A DNA stretch of 6,663 nt from Elusimicrobiota bacterium (GCA_030673425.1 DAOVJB010000072.1:1-6663), one strand, 5' to 3'; shown: positions 1 to 6,543, counted from the stretch's first letter. Notes: a model not told the origin generated them from the letters alone. A program made the numbers and translations.

Positions 1-750
1 AGTTATATTACCGTTTCCTGTTATAGTAGTAGGTAAAACATCAGTAGGGCTTTGAGTGGTTACTACCACCCCTGTTGTAAAACTAACTTCTGATCCATAA
101 ATTGTCCCTGCAGGAGTTATGGCGTACGCTTTGACATAGTATTTTGTTCCACCTGCTAACCCCGTCATAGAAGCAGTAAAAGCACCAGTCCCAAAGTCTC
201 CATTTTCTTCAAATACATCATCTGCTGTTGTCGGGCTTCCCGTGGTGTTATAACATACCCCTCGTTTAGTAGCATTTTGCCCGCCTGTATCGGTAATATT
301 TCCATTACCTGTTGCGGTTTCAAGGGCTATAGCCGATACTGCCTGAGTAGTGACAGTGGGAGCTACAGAAATATTGTTAAATTCAACTTCAAATAACCAG
401 GGTAATAAAACAGTCCCCTTTATGCGGACTTTAGTAACTATTTGATTAGAGCCTATCGTTTTTTCAACCCACGTCCTGTCTGCTATTTCCCCACTGTATA
501 TGTTATGCCAGGCTGCCCCATAATAAACATCTATACTAAGATCCACAGCAGCATAGCCCCCACCTTCGGTTGTAGTGGCATAAACCCTTATCTTATCGCA
601 TAATATGGAAGCACGAAGATATTCTACATACTTATTGATAGTCCCATTAATAGCATAAGTAGCCGTATTACCATCGTAAGCGTTTGCCTCATTAGTCCAA
701 GCACTGTCGGGGTCATTAGAACTTGTTGGTTTTACCCAATTATCCGCCAT
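1..750 (-). CDS. Phage adhesion/fibre-like protein with Fn3-like tandem repeats (C-terminus beyond window)
   Basis: An open frame starts at ATG 750-748 and stays open for 250 codons to the window edge, so the C-terminus is missing. The start is set by AGAGGT (759-764), 8 nt upstream. Residues 1-130 (MADNWVKPTS...) contain an AWTNEANAYDGNTATYA stretch followed by alternating beta segments, resembling discoidin/galactose-binding-like jelly-roll domains. Residues 131-229 form an Fn3-like module with landmarks TTQ (134-136), GNGNIT (148-153), RGVCYN, TGLAGGTKYYVKAYA and EVSFTTG. A second copy begins at TTQ 231 and reaches GNGNIT at 245-250, giving an exact 97-residue spacing. Such modules are common in bacterial surface proteins and phage fibres, where they bind carbohydrate or act as spacers. 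The gene follows the nozzle gene on the same strand but is separated from it by an antisense lipoprotein gene. A virion adhesion role is inferred from domains and context; no enzyme motif is visible. Confidence 0.75.
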   Translation of the reverse strand, partial: MADNWVKPTSSNDPDSAWTNEANAYDGNTATYAINGTINKYVEYLRASILCDKIRVYATTTEGGGYAAVDLSIDVYYGAAWHNIYSGEIADRTWVEKTIGSNQIVTKVRIKGTVLLPWLFEVEFNNISVAPTVTTQAVSAIALETATGNGNITDTGGQNATKRGVCYNTTGSPTTADDVFEENGDFGTGAFTASMTGLAGGTKYYVKAYAITPAGTIYGSEVSFTTGVVVTTQSPTDVLPTTITGNGNIT

Positions 751-758
751 TCATAATT

Positions 759-764
759 ACCTCT
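759..764 (-). promoter_or_regulatory. Ribosome binding site of the Fn3 fibre gene
   Basis: The minus strand reads AGAGGT, then 8 nt, then the ATG at 750-748. This fixes the start of an open frame that has no stop inside the window. Confidence 0.7.
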
Positions 765-766
765 AT

Positions 767-795
767 TTGACTTTTAATAAAATTTATGCTAATTA
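767..795 (+). promoter_or_regulatory. Weak candidate promoter for the antisense lipoprotein gene
   Basis: TTGACT at 767-772 matches five of six bases of a sigma-70 -35 box. A 17-nt spacer leads to TAATTA at 790-795, preceded by TGC (an extended -10 TGn). The -10 hexamer itself is a poor match. If used, transcription would begin at about 801-802, at or next to the ATG, giving a leaderless or nearly leaderless mRNA. This fits the absence of an SD before the gene. In such AT-rich sequence a match of this quality could occur by chance. Confidence 0.22.
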
Positions 796-799
796 TTAG
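772..799. repeat. Two short perfect inverted repeats in the divergent intergenic gap
   Basis: The 51-bp gap between the two divergent start codons holds TTTTA-A-TAAAA (772-782) and CTAAT-T-ATTAG (789-799). Each has two 5-bp arms around one central base, and the centres are 17 bp apart. They could be operator half-sites or chance in AT-rich DNA. The two sequences are not copies of each other, which weakens an operator reading. Confidence 0.25.
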
Positions 800-801
800 A
801 T

Positions 802-1317
802 ATGAAAAAAATCATTATATTTCTAATATTGACTCTTCTTTTGTCTGGTTGTAGTGTCTTTAATCTAAACGACTTTGTTTTGCCTGACGATATTGAATTT
901 ATTAATACAATTAACGAATTAGACACTCCGAAAAAAATATGCTCCTATATGAAAGAGTATTTTACTTACGAAACACATTTATTTTACGAGCCAGACCCCT
1001 ATACCTTTTGGAAGTTAAAAAGGGGCGATTGTACTGATTTTGCCAACTTCGGAACTTTCGTAGCAAGCTACCACGGACACGAAACCTGGCAAGTCCATAT
1101 ATATTTTAATAGTTCCTATTTTCACATAATCGCTGTTTATAAAGAGTCTTACGGATATTCTTTTTCAAGTAACCAATTTTATTACCCAAAAGATGATATT
1201 TACCACAATAATTTTCAAGAGTGCGTAGACAGAGATTTCTTATTTAGATTAGACGATTGGGTCTCCTATGAAGTCTACGACTACAATATGAATCTGATTG
1301 AGAAGGTACAAAGATAA
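802..1317 (+). CDS. Lipoprotein with transglutaminase-like Cys-His core (putative phage moron)
   Basis: This 171-residue protein is the only plus-strand gene. Residues 1-16 are a short lipoprotein signal (MKKIIIF..., hydrophobic core) ending in lipobox LSG-C with Cys17 as the lipidation site. Ser at +2 would favour the outer membrane if the host is Gram-negative. Residues 42-113 resemble transglutaminase-like/cysteine-protease-fold domains: RGDCTDFANF with candidate nucleophile Cys77 at a helix start, then SSYFHIIAVY with candidate His108. The usual acidic third residue is not evident; Asn124 in FSSNQFY lies near the expected place, so activity is uncertain. The start is chosen for the signal peptide. 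No SD is seen upstream, unlike every minus-strand gene here. GC is about 33 % by hand count, below its neighbours. Its TAA abuts the nozzle TAG. Position, strand and composition suggest a moron active at the host envelope, possibly in superinfection exclusion; that role is inference. Confidence 0.8.
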   Translation: MKKIIIFLILTLLLSGCSVFNLNDFVLPDDIEFINTINELDTPKKICSYMKEYFTYETHLFYEPDPYTFWKLKRGDCTDFANFGTFVASYHGHETWQVHIYFNSSYFHIIAVYKESYGYSFSSNQFYYPKDDIYHNNFQECVDRDFLFRLDDWVSYEVYDYNMNLIEKVQR

Positions 1318-2634
1318 CTACGCTTCATAATAATTTCCGAAACAAGGCGTTGCAATATCCAACTCGCCCCAACTCTTAACTATTCCGTCAGAGATCTTTA
1401 ACGTTATAACTTTGTTATTTAAAGCGTTGTCATATGGTATGCTCCACCATATCTCGCCGGTCTCTGCAATATAAGCCCCATAAACCAGATAAGCAGAGGA
1501 AGGCTCTATAAGTTTCATTATTGGGTCGATGCCTTGAGATACTTCTCCCAATTCCATTTCCCGAATAGTTAAATCATTCGCTAACCAGAAAACTCTACCG
1601 TCAGGATCTTCTACAATAGAATGATTAGACAAATTACCTATATTACCTGGTATTACAGACCAATTCCAAACATCACTTGTTGAGACTAACCACTGCCTGA
1701 TACGAAGTTTCTTTTTGAATATAATCAACTGCCCTGCATAAATCTTAAAACCGAAAATAACCTCATTGCCTTCTGTTTCTTTACTCCCTGCGTCCCCTGA
1801 ACTCCAATCCGTCTCGTCTCCGATATCATTCCAACGTTCCCTCTGAGGATATGAGACTCCATTTTCGTATGTATAACCCAAAATTAGATAATTCTCGAAA
1901 GTAGTAACGTATTTTGCTTTAGTGAGAAATTCAGCTCCTGTATAGTTGATTCCTTGAAACTCTACTACTGTCCCGCCACTTGTGTAAGTAGTGTAGGCGG
2001 AAGAGTCTATACCATCTAAAGTGAATGTATCAACGTCTATAACTGTGACGACGAATTGTAAGTTATTTATCTCAGTCATCCCGCCTACATTTTTGATAAA
2101 GACCCTATCCCCTGTGGTTAACCCGTGTGCTGTCGCTGATACCTGGCAAGGGTCTGCTTTGGTTGCCGCCGTAATATTGGTCGAAGAAGTATTCTGTAAA
2201 GGCATAAAATAGCCGGAAGTATCCCATTCTAAGACCATATCAACATAATTTGTGGCGATTACCATATCGTTGTAGGTTTCTGTGTCCCACTCCGTACAAT
2301 CCGATTGACAGGTAAATTTTACGTCCCAGGCTTTTGTCGACGTATTCCAAAGGTAGATATGAGCCTTTGTGAAGGCTAATTTATATTCTGCCCCGGTAGT
2401 TCTCTTTACGAATCTGTGATAGTGGAGAATAGGGAAAGTATCGGGAGTTTGTGTTTTTACACTTGACCCATTCAACATATCCGGTTCTCTCATCTGTCTA
2501 CGTCTGACTTCACCGTATTTACGGACAATATTTTGATTCTGCGTTTGTACAGTTTTATCGAGCAATATAACAGGGAAGTCGTGTTTCTCCCCTAATATCG
2601 GTGCAAATATACCGAAGAGCTGTTTCTTTGCCAT
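1318..2634 (-). CDS. Tail nozzle / beta-propeller-like virion protein with FCCH-type insert
   Basis: A 438-residue protein starts at ATG 2634 with AAGGAG close upstream, overlapping the end of the adaptor gene. Trp/Tyr-rich beta repeats fill it. Residues 258-345 show a pattern I associate with phage tail-nozzle or packaged-DNA-stabilisation proteins (T7 gp12 and P22 gp10 type): YPQRERWNDIGDETDW, then GFKIYAGQLIIFKKKLRIRQ, then PGNIGNLSNHSIVEDPDGRV with FWLANDLTIREM. Residues about 161-225 (VSATAHGLTTGDRVFIKNVGGM through YTSGG) match the small beta module annotated in phage proteins as a ubiquitin-E1 FCCH-like domain; no ubiquitin chemistry is implied. Lying directly after an adaptor-like gene, it would close the short tail below the portal. 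Without the insert the core is about 365 residues, shorter than P22 gp10, and it ends abruptly at GNYYEA where the antisense gene begins, so a shortened C-terminus is possible. The assignment rests on remembered motif patterns. Confidence 0.65.
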   Translation of the reverse strand: MAKKQLFGIFAPILGEKHDFPVILLDKTVQTQNQNIVRKYGEVRRRQMREPDMLNGSSVKTQTPDTFPILHYHRFVKRTTGAEYKLAFTKAHIYLWNTSTKAWDVKFTCQSDCTEWDTETYNDMVIATNYVDMVLEWDTSGYFMPLQNTSSTNITAATKADPCQVSATAHGLTTGDRVFIKNVGGMTEINNLQFVVTVIDVDTFTLDGIDSSAYTTYTSGGTVVEFQGINYTGAEFLTKAKYVTTFENYLILGYTYENGVSYPQRERWNDIGDETDWSSGDAGSKETEGNEVIFGFKIYAGQLIIFKKKLRIRQWLVSTSDVWNWSVIPGNIGNLSNHSIVEDPDGRVFWLANDLTIREMELGEVSQGIDPIMKLIEPSSAYLVYGAYIAETGEIWWSIPYDNALNNKVITLKISDGIVKSWGELDIATPCFGNYYEA

Positions 2635-2638
2635 ACTT

Positions 2639-2644
2639 CTCCTT
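2639..2644 (-). promoter_or_regulatory. Ribosome binding site of the nozzle gene, overlapping the adaptor stop
   Basis: The minus strand reads TAAGGAGAAGTATG. The TAA (2645-2643) ends the adaptor gene, AAGGAG shares its last two bases, and the ATG follows after 4 nt. This arrangement suggests translational coupling of adaptor and nozzle. Confidence 0.7.
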
Positions 2645-3257
2645 ATAAATCGTTATTCTTGACGAATTTTGGTTCTCTCTCAATCATCTTTGATAGTGAC
2701 GGCAATAATAAGAGTTCTAATTCTTTCTCATACTTTATCTGGTCATCAGTCAAACCATAACTCCTGCAGACTATTGCTTTAGTCTTGGCATAGATAGCGT
2801 CCCGGTAAATATCGCCAAAAGGAATATCGTCCACTACCTCGGTCCCGCCTTCTGTTTCTAATATAAATCTTGGGTAGAATAACGTTATCGTATAGACAGC
2901 GTCAGGAGTAGGATAGGCATACCAAAAACCGCCGTGTAAGGCATAACAATAAGGCTCATTTCGGTCATCTGTCGTTTCGTCTCTTATAGCTGTTTGATAT
3001 TCGTCAAAGGTTATTTTATATAATGGGTCATTATCGGCAACTTTTATGCTTATTAATTTACCCTTATAATCGAGCGGCAACGAATAATAAGTCCTACCTA
3101 TTATCGTCGGTACAGTTGTTTCAACGAATAGGAAATCGTCCTTTAAGGATAACCACTTCAAAGATGCCAATAAATGTTCTTTTAAGGTATCCGCTGTTTC
3201 GCTACGGTCTAACTCAGTATTTACGTGATTTAAGACTTCGGTCTTTGTAATCGCCAT
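2643..3257 (-). CDS. Head-tail adaptor-like protein
   Basis: This 204-residue protein begins MAITKTEVLNHVNTELDR and ends just before the nozzle gene. Its architecture fits podovirus adaptor/tail-tube-A proteins (SU10 adaptor, T7 gp11 and P22 gp4 type). It has an N-terminal helical segment (1-35), then a beta region with YYSLPLDYKGKLISIKV (57-73), then NEPYCYALHGGFWYAYPTP (100-118), a YTITLFYPRF strand, and a C-terminal helical region with AIYAKTKAIV and a long charged helix. The YxLPxD and P.YAL.G..W..YP.P spacing is what I associate with that family. Such proteins form a ring of about 12 subunits under the portal and dock the tail nozzle, which agrees with the next gene. The start at 3257 is supported by an AGGAAGGTGAT SD. 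No transmembrane segment or signal peptide is visible. Confidence 0.7.
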   Translation of the reverse strand: MAITKTEVLNHVNTELDRSETADTLKEHLLASLKWLSLKDDFLFVETTVPTIIGRTYYSLPLDYKGKLISIKVADNDPLYKITFDEYQTAIRDETTDDRNEPYCYALHGGFWYAYPTPDAVYTITLFYPRFILETEGGTEVVDDIPFGDIYRDAIYAKTKAIVCRSYGLTDDQIKYEKELELLLLPSLSKMIEREPKFVKNNDL

Positions 3258-3260
3258 CTA

Positions 3261-3271
3261 ATCACCTTCCT
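3261..3271 (-). promoter_or_regulatory. Ribosome binding site of the adaptor gene
   Basis: The 14-nt gap after the spike stop (3274-3272) contains AGGAAGGTGAT just before the ATG at 3257. The gap is almost entirely SD, leaving no room for a terminator or promoter, so spike and adaptor are probably on one transcript. Confidence 0.65.
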
Positions 3272-5782
3272 TTAATATAAAATTCCAAATAGATATATCG
3301 TATTCCCTGCCGCACCTGATTGACTTGCTACCTGTGCCTCAATAACTGTGGCTGCTGCATAAGATTTAATCTTTAATGGTGTGGTATTTGGTATAGGTTG
3401 TAAGATAACCGAATCATATTGTGCGTCTAAATTAGATAGAGTATTTGCAGGTATAAAGTCTGTCTCCGTTCCATTTGCACCTATTGAAACTGTCGTAGTT
3501 GCTCCTGCGTCTGCTGCTGCCACAATGATAGCGTGAGACAGGACACATCTTTTACCAGTTGGAACGGTGTATAAGGTAGTGTCAGCGTCAGCGTTAAAGG
3601 CTACAGTTGTGGTGCTTAATAGACCTAAAGCTTTTTCTGGAATTACACCAGTGTCAATAGATACCACATTAGAAGATACACTTACATCTCCCCAATCTTC
3701 ATCTGCGAAATCAGCTTTTAGAATTAAATTATCTTCAATAGCAGTTGCTATTCCTATTGTTTGGTCTGAATCTGGGACGACTATAGTTCTATCCGCTGTA
3801 GGGTCGGTTATATCAAAAAGAGTTTCAAAATCGTTTGCAGTAGCACCCTCAAAGGATAAATCTCCCGTTGCATTAAGTTCAGCTATATTTTTATTCCCTA
3901 TATTAAAGATAATTTTTCCTGCTCCAACTGCACTTATATCAGAATAGATTACGATATAATCACTATTCGCTCCTAATCCTAATCCATTTATGCGGGTGCT
4001 TGTTCCAGCAGAACGTAATCTAATAAATTCAGTAAGTTCAACTTCATTAGTAGCACCTGCCGTAATGAGACTTAAATTATAAAGGGAACTTATCCACGCA
4101 GAACCATTATATTGTTTAAGAATATGGTCTGTTGTATCCCAATACATATCGCCCTCAACAGGAGTAGTAGGTATTGTTTGTCCTGCCTTAAGGTATTTTC
4201 CTAATGTACCACCAGTATCTCCTGTAAAGTCACATATGTTTGAACCCCATCCCCTACCAATGGAATAATAATTATTATTTGAAAGGTTACAGGAAAAATC
4301 AGCACCATATATTGCATAAACATACTGATTCGTGATAATGTCACTATTCATTAAAACAAAATTTGAACCCGTAAAAGCTTCAGGGGTAGAAGCGGAAGCG
4401 TAAATTTCTCCATCATCAGCATTTGCTTCTAATCCTGTATGATTAGCACCCAATATAATGTTTGATAATAAAACATGGGGAGCATAATCACCAGAAGTAT
4501 AAAGATTTATACCTCGTTCAACATTATCTTTTATAACGCCATTATTTAATATAATATTACCATCACTACTTGTATATCTTATGAATACTCCTGTTGTATT
4601 TTCTTTTGACATAAAGTTACTTCCTATTACATCTGTTGAAGTTGTCGATATCCAAATACCTGATAAATTGCCACTGGTTATAACATTATTAAAATTCACC
4701 CAACTTGTCCCACTTATAAGTAACCCAGCTCCATAGAGCGGGCTTGCTTCTCGACCATTGTTTATACAAGTGACATTATTAATATTAACTTTACCCATAG
4801 ATTCGATATGTATACCACTTTCGTAAGCTTCTTCTATAACATAATTATCTATAAATATTTCTCCCGTTGAATCTTCAAGACAAATTCCTGGGGTGTCGGG
4901 ATCACTTCCATCTCCTGCATAATAAGAATATCCATTTAAAAGACGAACGTTTTTGACAGTAGCATTATAAATAAAAATGTCCCTACAAGTAGCATAACTT
5001 GTTTTAACATTATCGATAAGAATATCTGAGGCTGTTACACTTTGGATTTTTATACTAGAATATGCTCCATGTATCCATAAATCCTTAATAATGATATTAT
5101 CATTATTCCCAACGCTAAATTCTATCTTCTCGAACTTTGTTTCCCAACCTGTTCCTAAAATAGTTAGATTAGTACATAAATTTAGAGTCCCTTGGGTTGC
5201 TTTTACATATGTTCCTTTTGGAAAGAATAAGATACCACCACCAGCAGAATTAATCATTGCGATTGAATCTACAATTTCATCATAATCATCTGTTACGCCA
5301 TCGCCCGTTGCTCCCCACCATTGAGGATAAAACATATCTACAACGGGTGTTCCAGCCAAAATCCCAGTTCCCGTATACGCAAATATCTGCCACAATCCAG
5401 CGTCAATCTGTCCATTGAAAGTGACCGTCACACCATTACTAATCGCAAAACTCCCGCCCCTCTCAAACTTAACAGTCATAGTTGCAGGTACAGTAAAATT
5501 AGTATCGCAAGTCTCAGTCTCAGTTACGAGTAGAGTTGTTTCGGTCGCACCGATAGCTGTGATAGCGTCATCGGGGTTGTCGTAATCCGAACACAATACA
5601 ATATTATTAAATACATAGTCTGCCACTGCTTTACTTGTTGGTACAAAATTTTCAGCGTCTGGGTCAAGCTCTGCCTGAGATTGTATCCCACCGATGGCAG
5701 AATGAGGTTGAGCTAAAACAGGCAATATTATAAGACACAACGCAAATACTATTAATATTAATTTTTTCGCTATATCATTCAT
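3272..5782 (-). CDS. Pectate-lyase-like beta-helix tailspike/fibre with N-terminal signal peptide
   Basis: This 836-residue protein starts with a Sec-type signal: MNDIAKK, a hydrophobic core through residue 20, and a likely cleavage after PVLA (24/25). A fibre-type motif FVPTSKAVADYV follows at 46-57. GATGDGVTDDYDEIVDSI (157-174) with GGGILFFPKGTYV (181-193) is the hallmark start of a Pectate_lyase_3 right-handed beta-helix. Coil-like N/I/G-rich repeats run to about 520. GDMYWDTTDHILKQYNGSAW (544-563) is a fibre linker motif. FEGATANDFETLFDITDPTADRT (644-666 region) and a C-terminal beta-sandwich-like domain (722-836, TTLYTVPTGKR... to YLFGILY) follow. Beta-helix spikes bind or cleave capsular or O-antigen polysaccharide. 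No catalytic pair can be assigned, so binding without cleavage is possible. The start codon overlaps the previous stop by one base (TAATG), and AGGAGGT precedes it. A virion role is inferred from domains and neighbours. Confidence 0.8.
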   Translation of the reverse strand: MNDIAKKLILIVFALCLIILPVLAQPHSAIGGIQSQAELDPDAENFVPTSKAVADYVFNNIVLCSDYDNPDDAITAIGATETTLLVTETETCDTNFTVPATMTVKFERGGSFAISNGVTVTFNGQIDAGLWQIFAYTGTGILAGTPVVDMFYPQWWGATGDGVTDDYDEIVDSIAMINSAGGGILFFPKGTYVKATQGTLNLCTNLTILGTGWETKFEKIEFSVGNNDNIIIKDLWIHGAYSSIKIQSVTASDILIDNVKTSYATCRDIFIYNATVKNVRLLNGYSYYAGDGSDPDTPGICLEDSTGEIFIDNYVIEEAYESGIHIESMGKVNINNVTCINNGREASPLYGAGLLISGTSWVNFNNVITSGNLSGIWISTTSTDVIGSNFMSKENTTGVFIRYTSSDGNIILNNGVIKDNVERGINLYTSGDYAPHVLLSNIILGANHTGLEANADDGEIYASASTPEAFTGSNFVLMNSDIITNQYVYAIYGADFSCNLSNNNYYSIGRGWGSNICDFTGDTGGTLGKYLKAGQTIPTTPVEGDMYWDTTDHILKQYNGSAWISSLYNLSLITAGATNEVELTEFIRLRSAGTSTRINGLGLGANSDYIVIYSDISAVGAGKIIFNIGNKNIAELNATGDLSFEGATANDFETLFDITDPTADRTIVVPDSDQTIGIATAIEDNLILKADFADEDWGDVSVSSNVVSIDTGVIPEKALGLLSTTTVAFNADADTTLYTVPTGKRCVLSHAIIVAAADAGATTTVSIGANGTETDFIPANTLSNLDAQYDSVILQPIPNTTPLKIKSYAAATVIEAQVASQSGAAGNTIYLFGILY

Positions 5783-6543
5783 TAACCTATACCTCCTACG
5801 CTTCCAACTGCACGGATATATGAAGTATTTTTGATTTTTCCGTATGCCTGCCCTGTGGTAGCGATAGTTACACTTGCTCCTGCACCTTCTACTGTTAATT
5901 CACCTGTGGCTACGTTAATAGTCCCTGCTACAACAGAAACGATAGTATAATTACCATTATTAGAAGCAGAACCTGAAACAGTGATAATATCTCCTGCCAC
6001 AAAATCACCAAAAGCAGCAGCAACTGAGGTTATAGTATCTTCCCCTGCTCCACCATCTACGAAGGCTATATCTGTCCCTGCAACTGAATTTTTAGATTCG
6101 CTTGATTGAACAATCAATCTTAATTCAAAAGGTATCTGGGTTATATTAGTTTTGATATCTAAATATCCCTTGATAACCTTATCCACATAAGCAGTACCGA
6201 TGTTAGTTTCTGTTTGTTCGGCACACATATCAGTCCAAGTACCGTCTTTATTCTTTGCCTGTATTTTCCACTTCAAATCAGCGGTAGCAGTTCCAGCCTT
6301 TAATTGAAAGTTAATAATATAGTAGACCCAACCCAACTCTCCTCTTAATCTGGGGAGATAAGTAAAGGTCTTGAATAGTAATACTTCCACGTCAGTGGCA
6401 GCTAAAACCGATTCTACGACAGTACTCCACTGTATACCGTCAGTAGTCCCCTGCGCTCTTACGGGATACAAAGATACGTCAAAATTAGCGTTTCTCGTAG
6501 CAAAAGAGGCAGCGGCTATTAATTCGTGATGTTCACCTGACAT
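5782..6543 (-). CDS. Beta-rich putative virion protein with an inserted small domain
   Basis: I do not recognise this 253-residue protein by name. The N-terminal part (MSGEHHELIAAASFATRNAN) has no signal peptide. Residues 20-147 are mostly alternating beta segments (VYYIINFQLKAGTATADLKW, ELRLIVQSSES), compatible with a jelly-roll or beta-sandwich. Residues about 157-231 form what looks like a separate module: an FVDGGAGEDTI start, then FVAGDIITVSGSASNNGNYT, a repeated VxV region and ELTVEGAGASVTIAT. After it the parent fold seems to resume with YGKIKNTSYIRAVGSVGG, so the module appears inserted. The start at 6543 is preceded by AAAGGA (6555-6560) with an 11-nt spacer and overlaps the upstream gene by 11 nt. 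The end overlaps the spike start by one base. This coupling with spike and tail genes points to a structural role such as a head decoration or fibre-base protein, which is inference. Confidence 0.7.
   Translation of the reverse strand: MSGEHHELIAAASFATRNANFDVSLYPVRAQGTTDGIQWSTVVESVLAATDVEVLLFKTFTYLPRLRGELGWVYYIINFQLKAGTATADLKWKIQAKNKDGTWTDMCAEQTETNIGTAYVDKVIKGYLDIKTNITQIPFELRLIVQSSESKNSVAGTDIAFVDGGAGEDTITSVAAAFGDFVAGDIITVSGSASNNGNYTIVSVVAGTINVATGELTVEGAGASVTIATTGQAYGKIKNTSYIRAVGSVGGIG
5791..5797 (-). promoter_or_regulatory. Strong ribosome binding site that fixes the spike start
   Basis: The minus strand carries the full AGGAGGT core 8 nt before ATG 5782, inside the final codons (VGGIG) of the preceding gene. 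It matters because it supports the start that includes the signal peptide over any internal start. Confidence 0.8.

Noticed and set aside
802-1317. Assignment of the lipoprotein as a spanin or endolysin.
   Set aside because: It lacks a coiled-coil periplasmic segment, a partner overlapping gene and recognisable muralytic motifs. The Cys-His transglutaminase-like pattern fits better.
1950-2160. Ubiquitin-activating-enzyme similarity taken literally.
   Set aside because: Only the small FCCH-type beta fold matches. There is no adenylation domain or catalytic cysteine context, and the setting is a phage tail protein.
2021-2212. Short plus-strand open frame opposite the nozzle gene.
   Set aside because: It lies wholly within a confidently coding minus-strand region with family-like motifs, and no SD was seen for it.
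3567-3947. Open frame of 126 codons on the plus strand, antisense to the spike gene.
   Set aside because: It shadows the well-supported beta-helix protein, has no convincing SD, and its translation shows no recognisable domain.
4264-4279. Perfect 16-bp palindrome AATAATAATTATTATT.
   Set aside because: It falls on consecutive Asn and Tyr codons (NNNYY) in the spike, and low-complexity codon use explains it.
5087-5107. Perfect inverted repeat with 10-bp arms and a single central base inside the spike gene.
   Set aside because: It is fully explained by the Asn-Asn-Asp-Asn then Ile-Ile-Ile codons of the beta-helix region. It is AT-only apart from one G and one C, and it lies mid-gene, so a regulatory role is unlikely.
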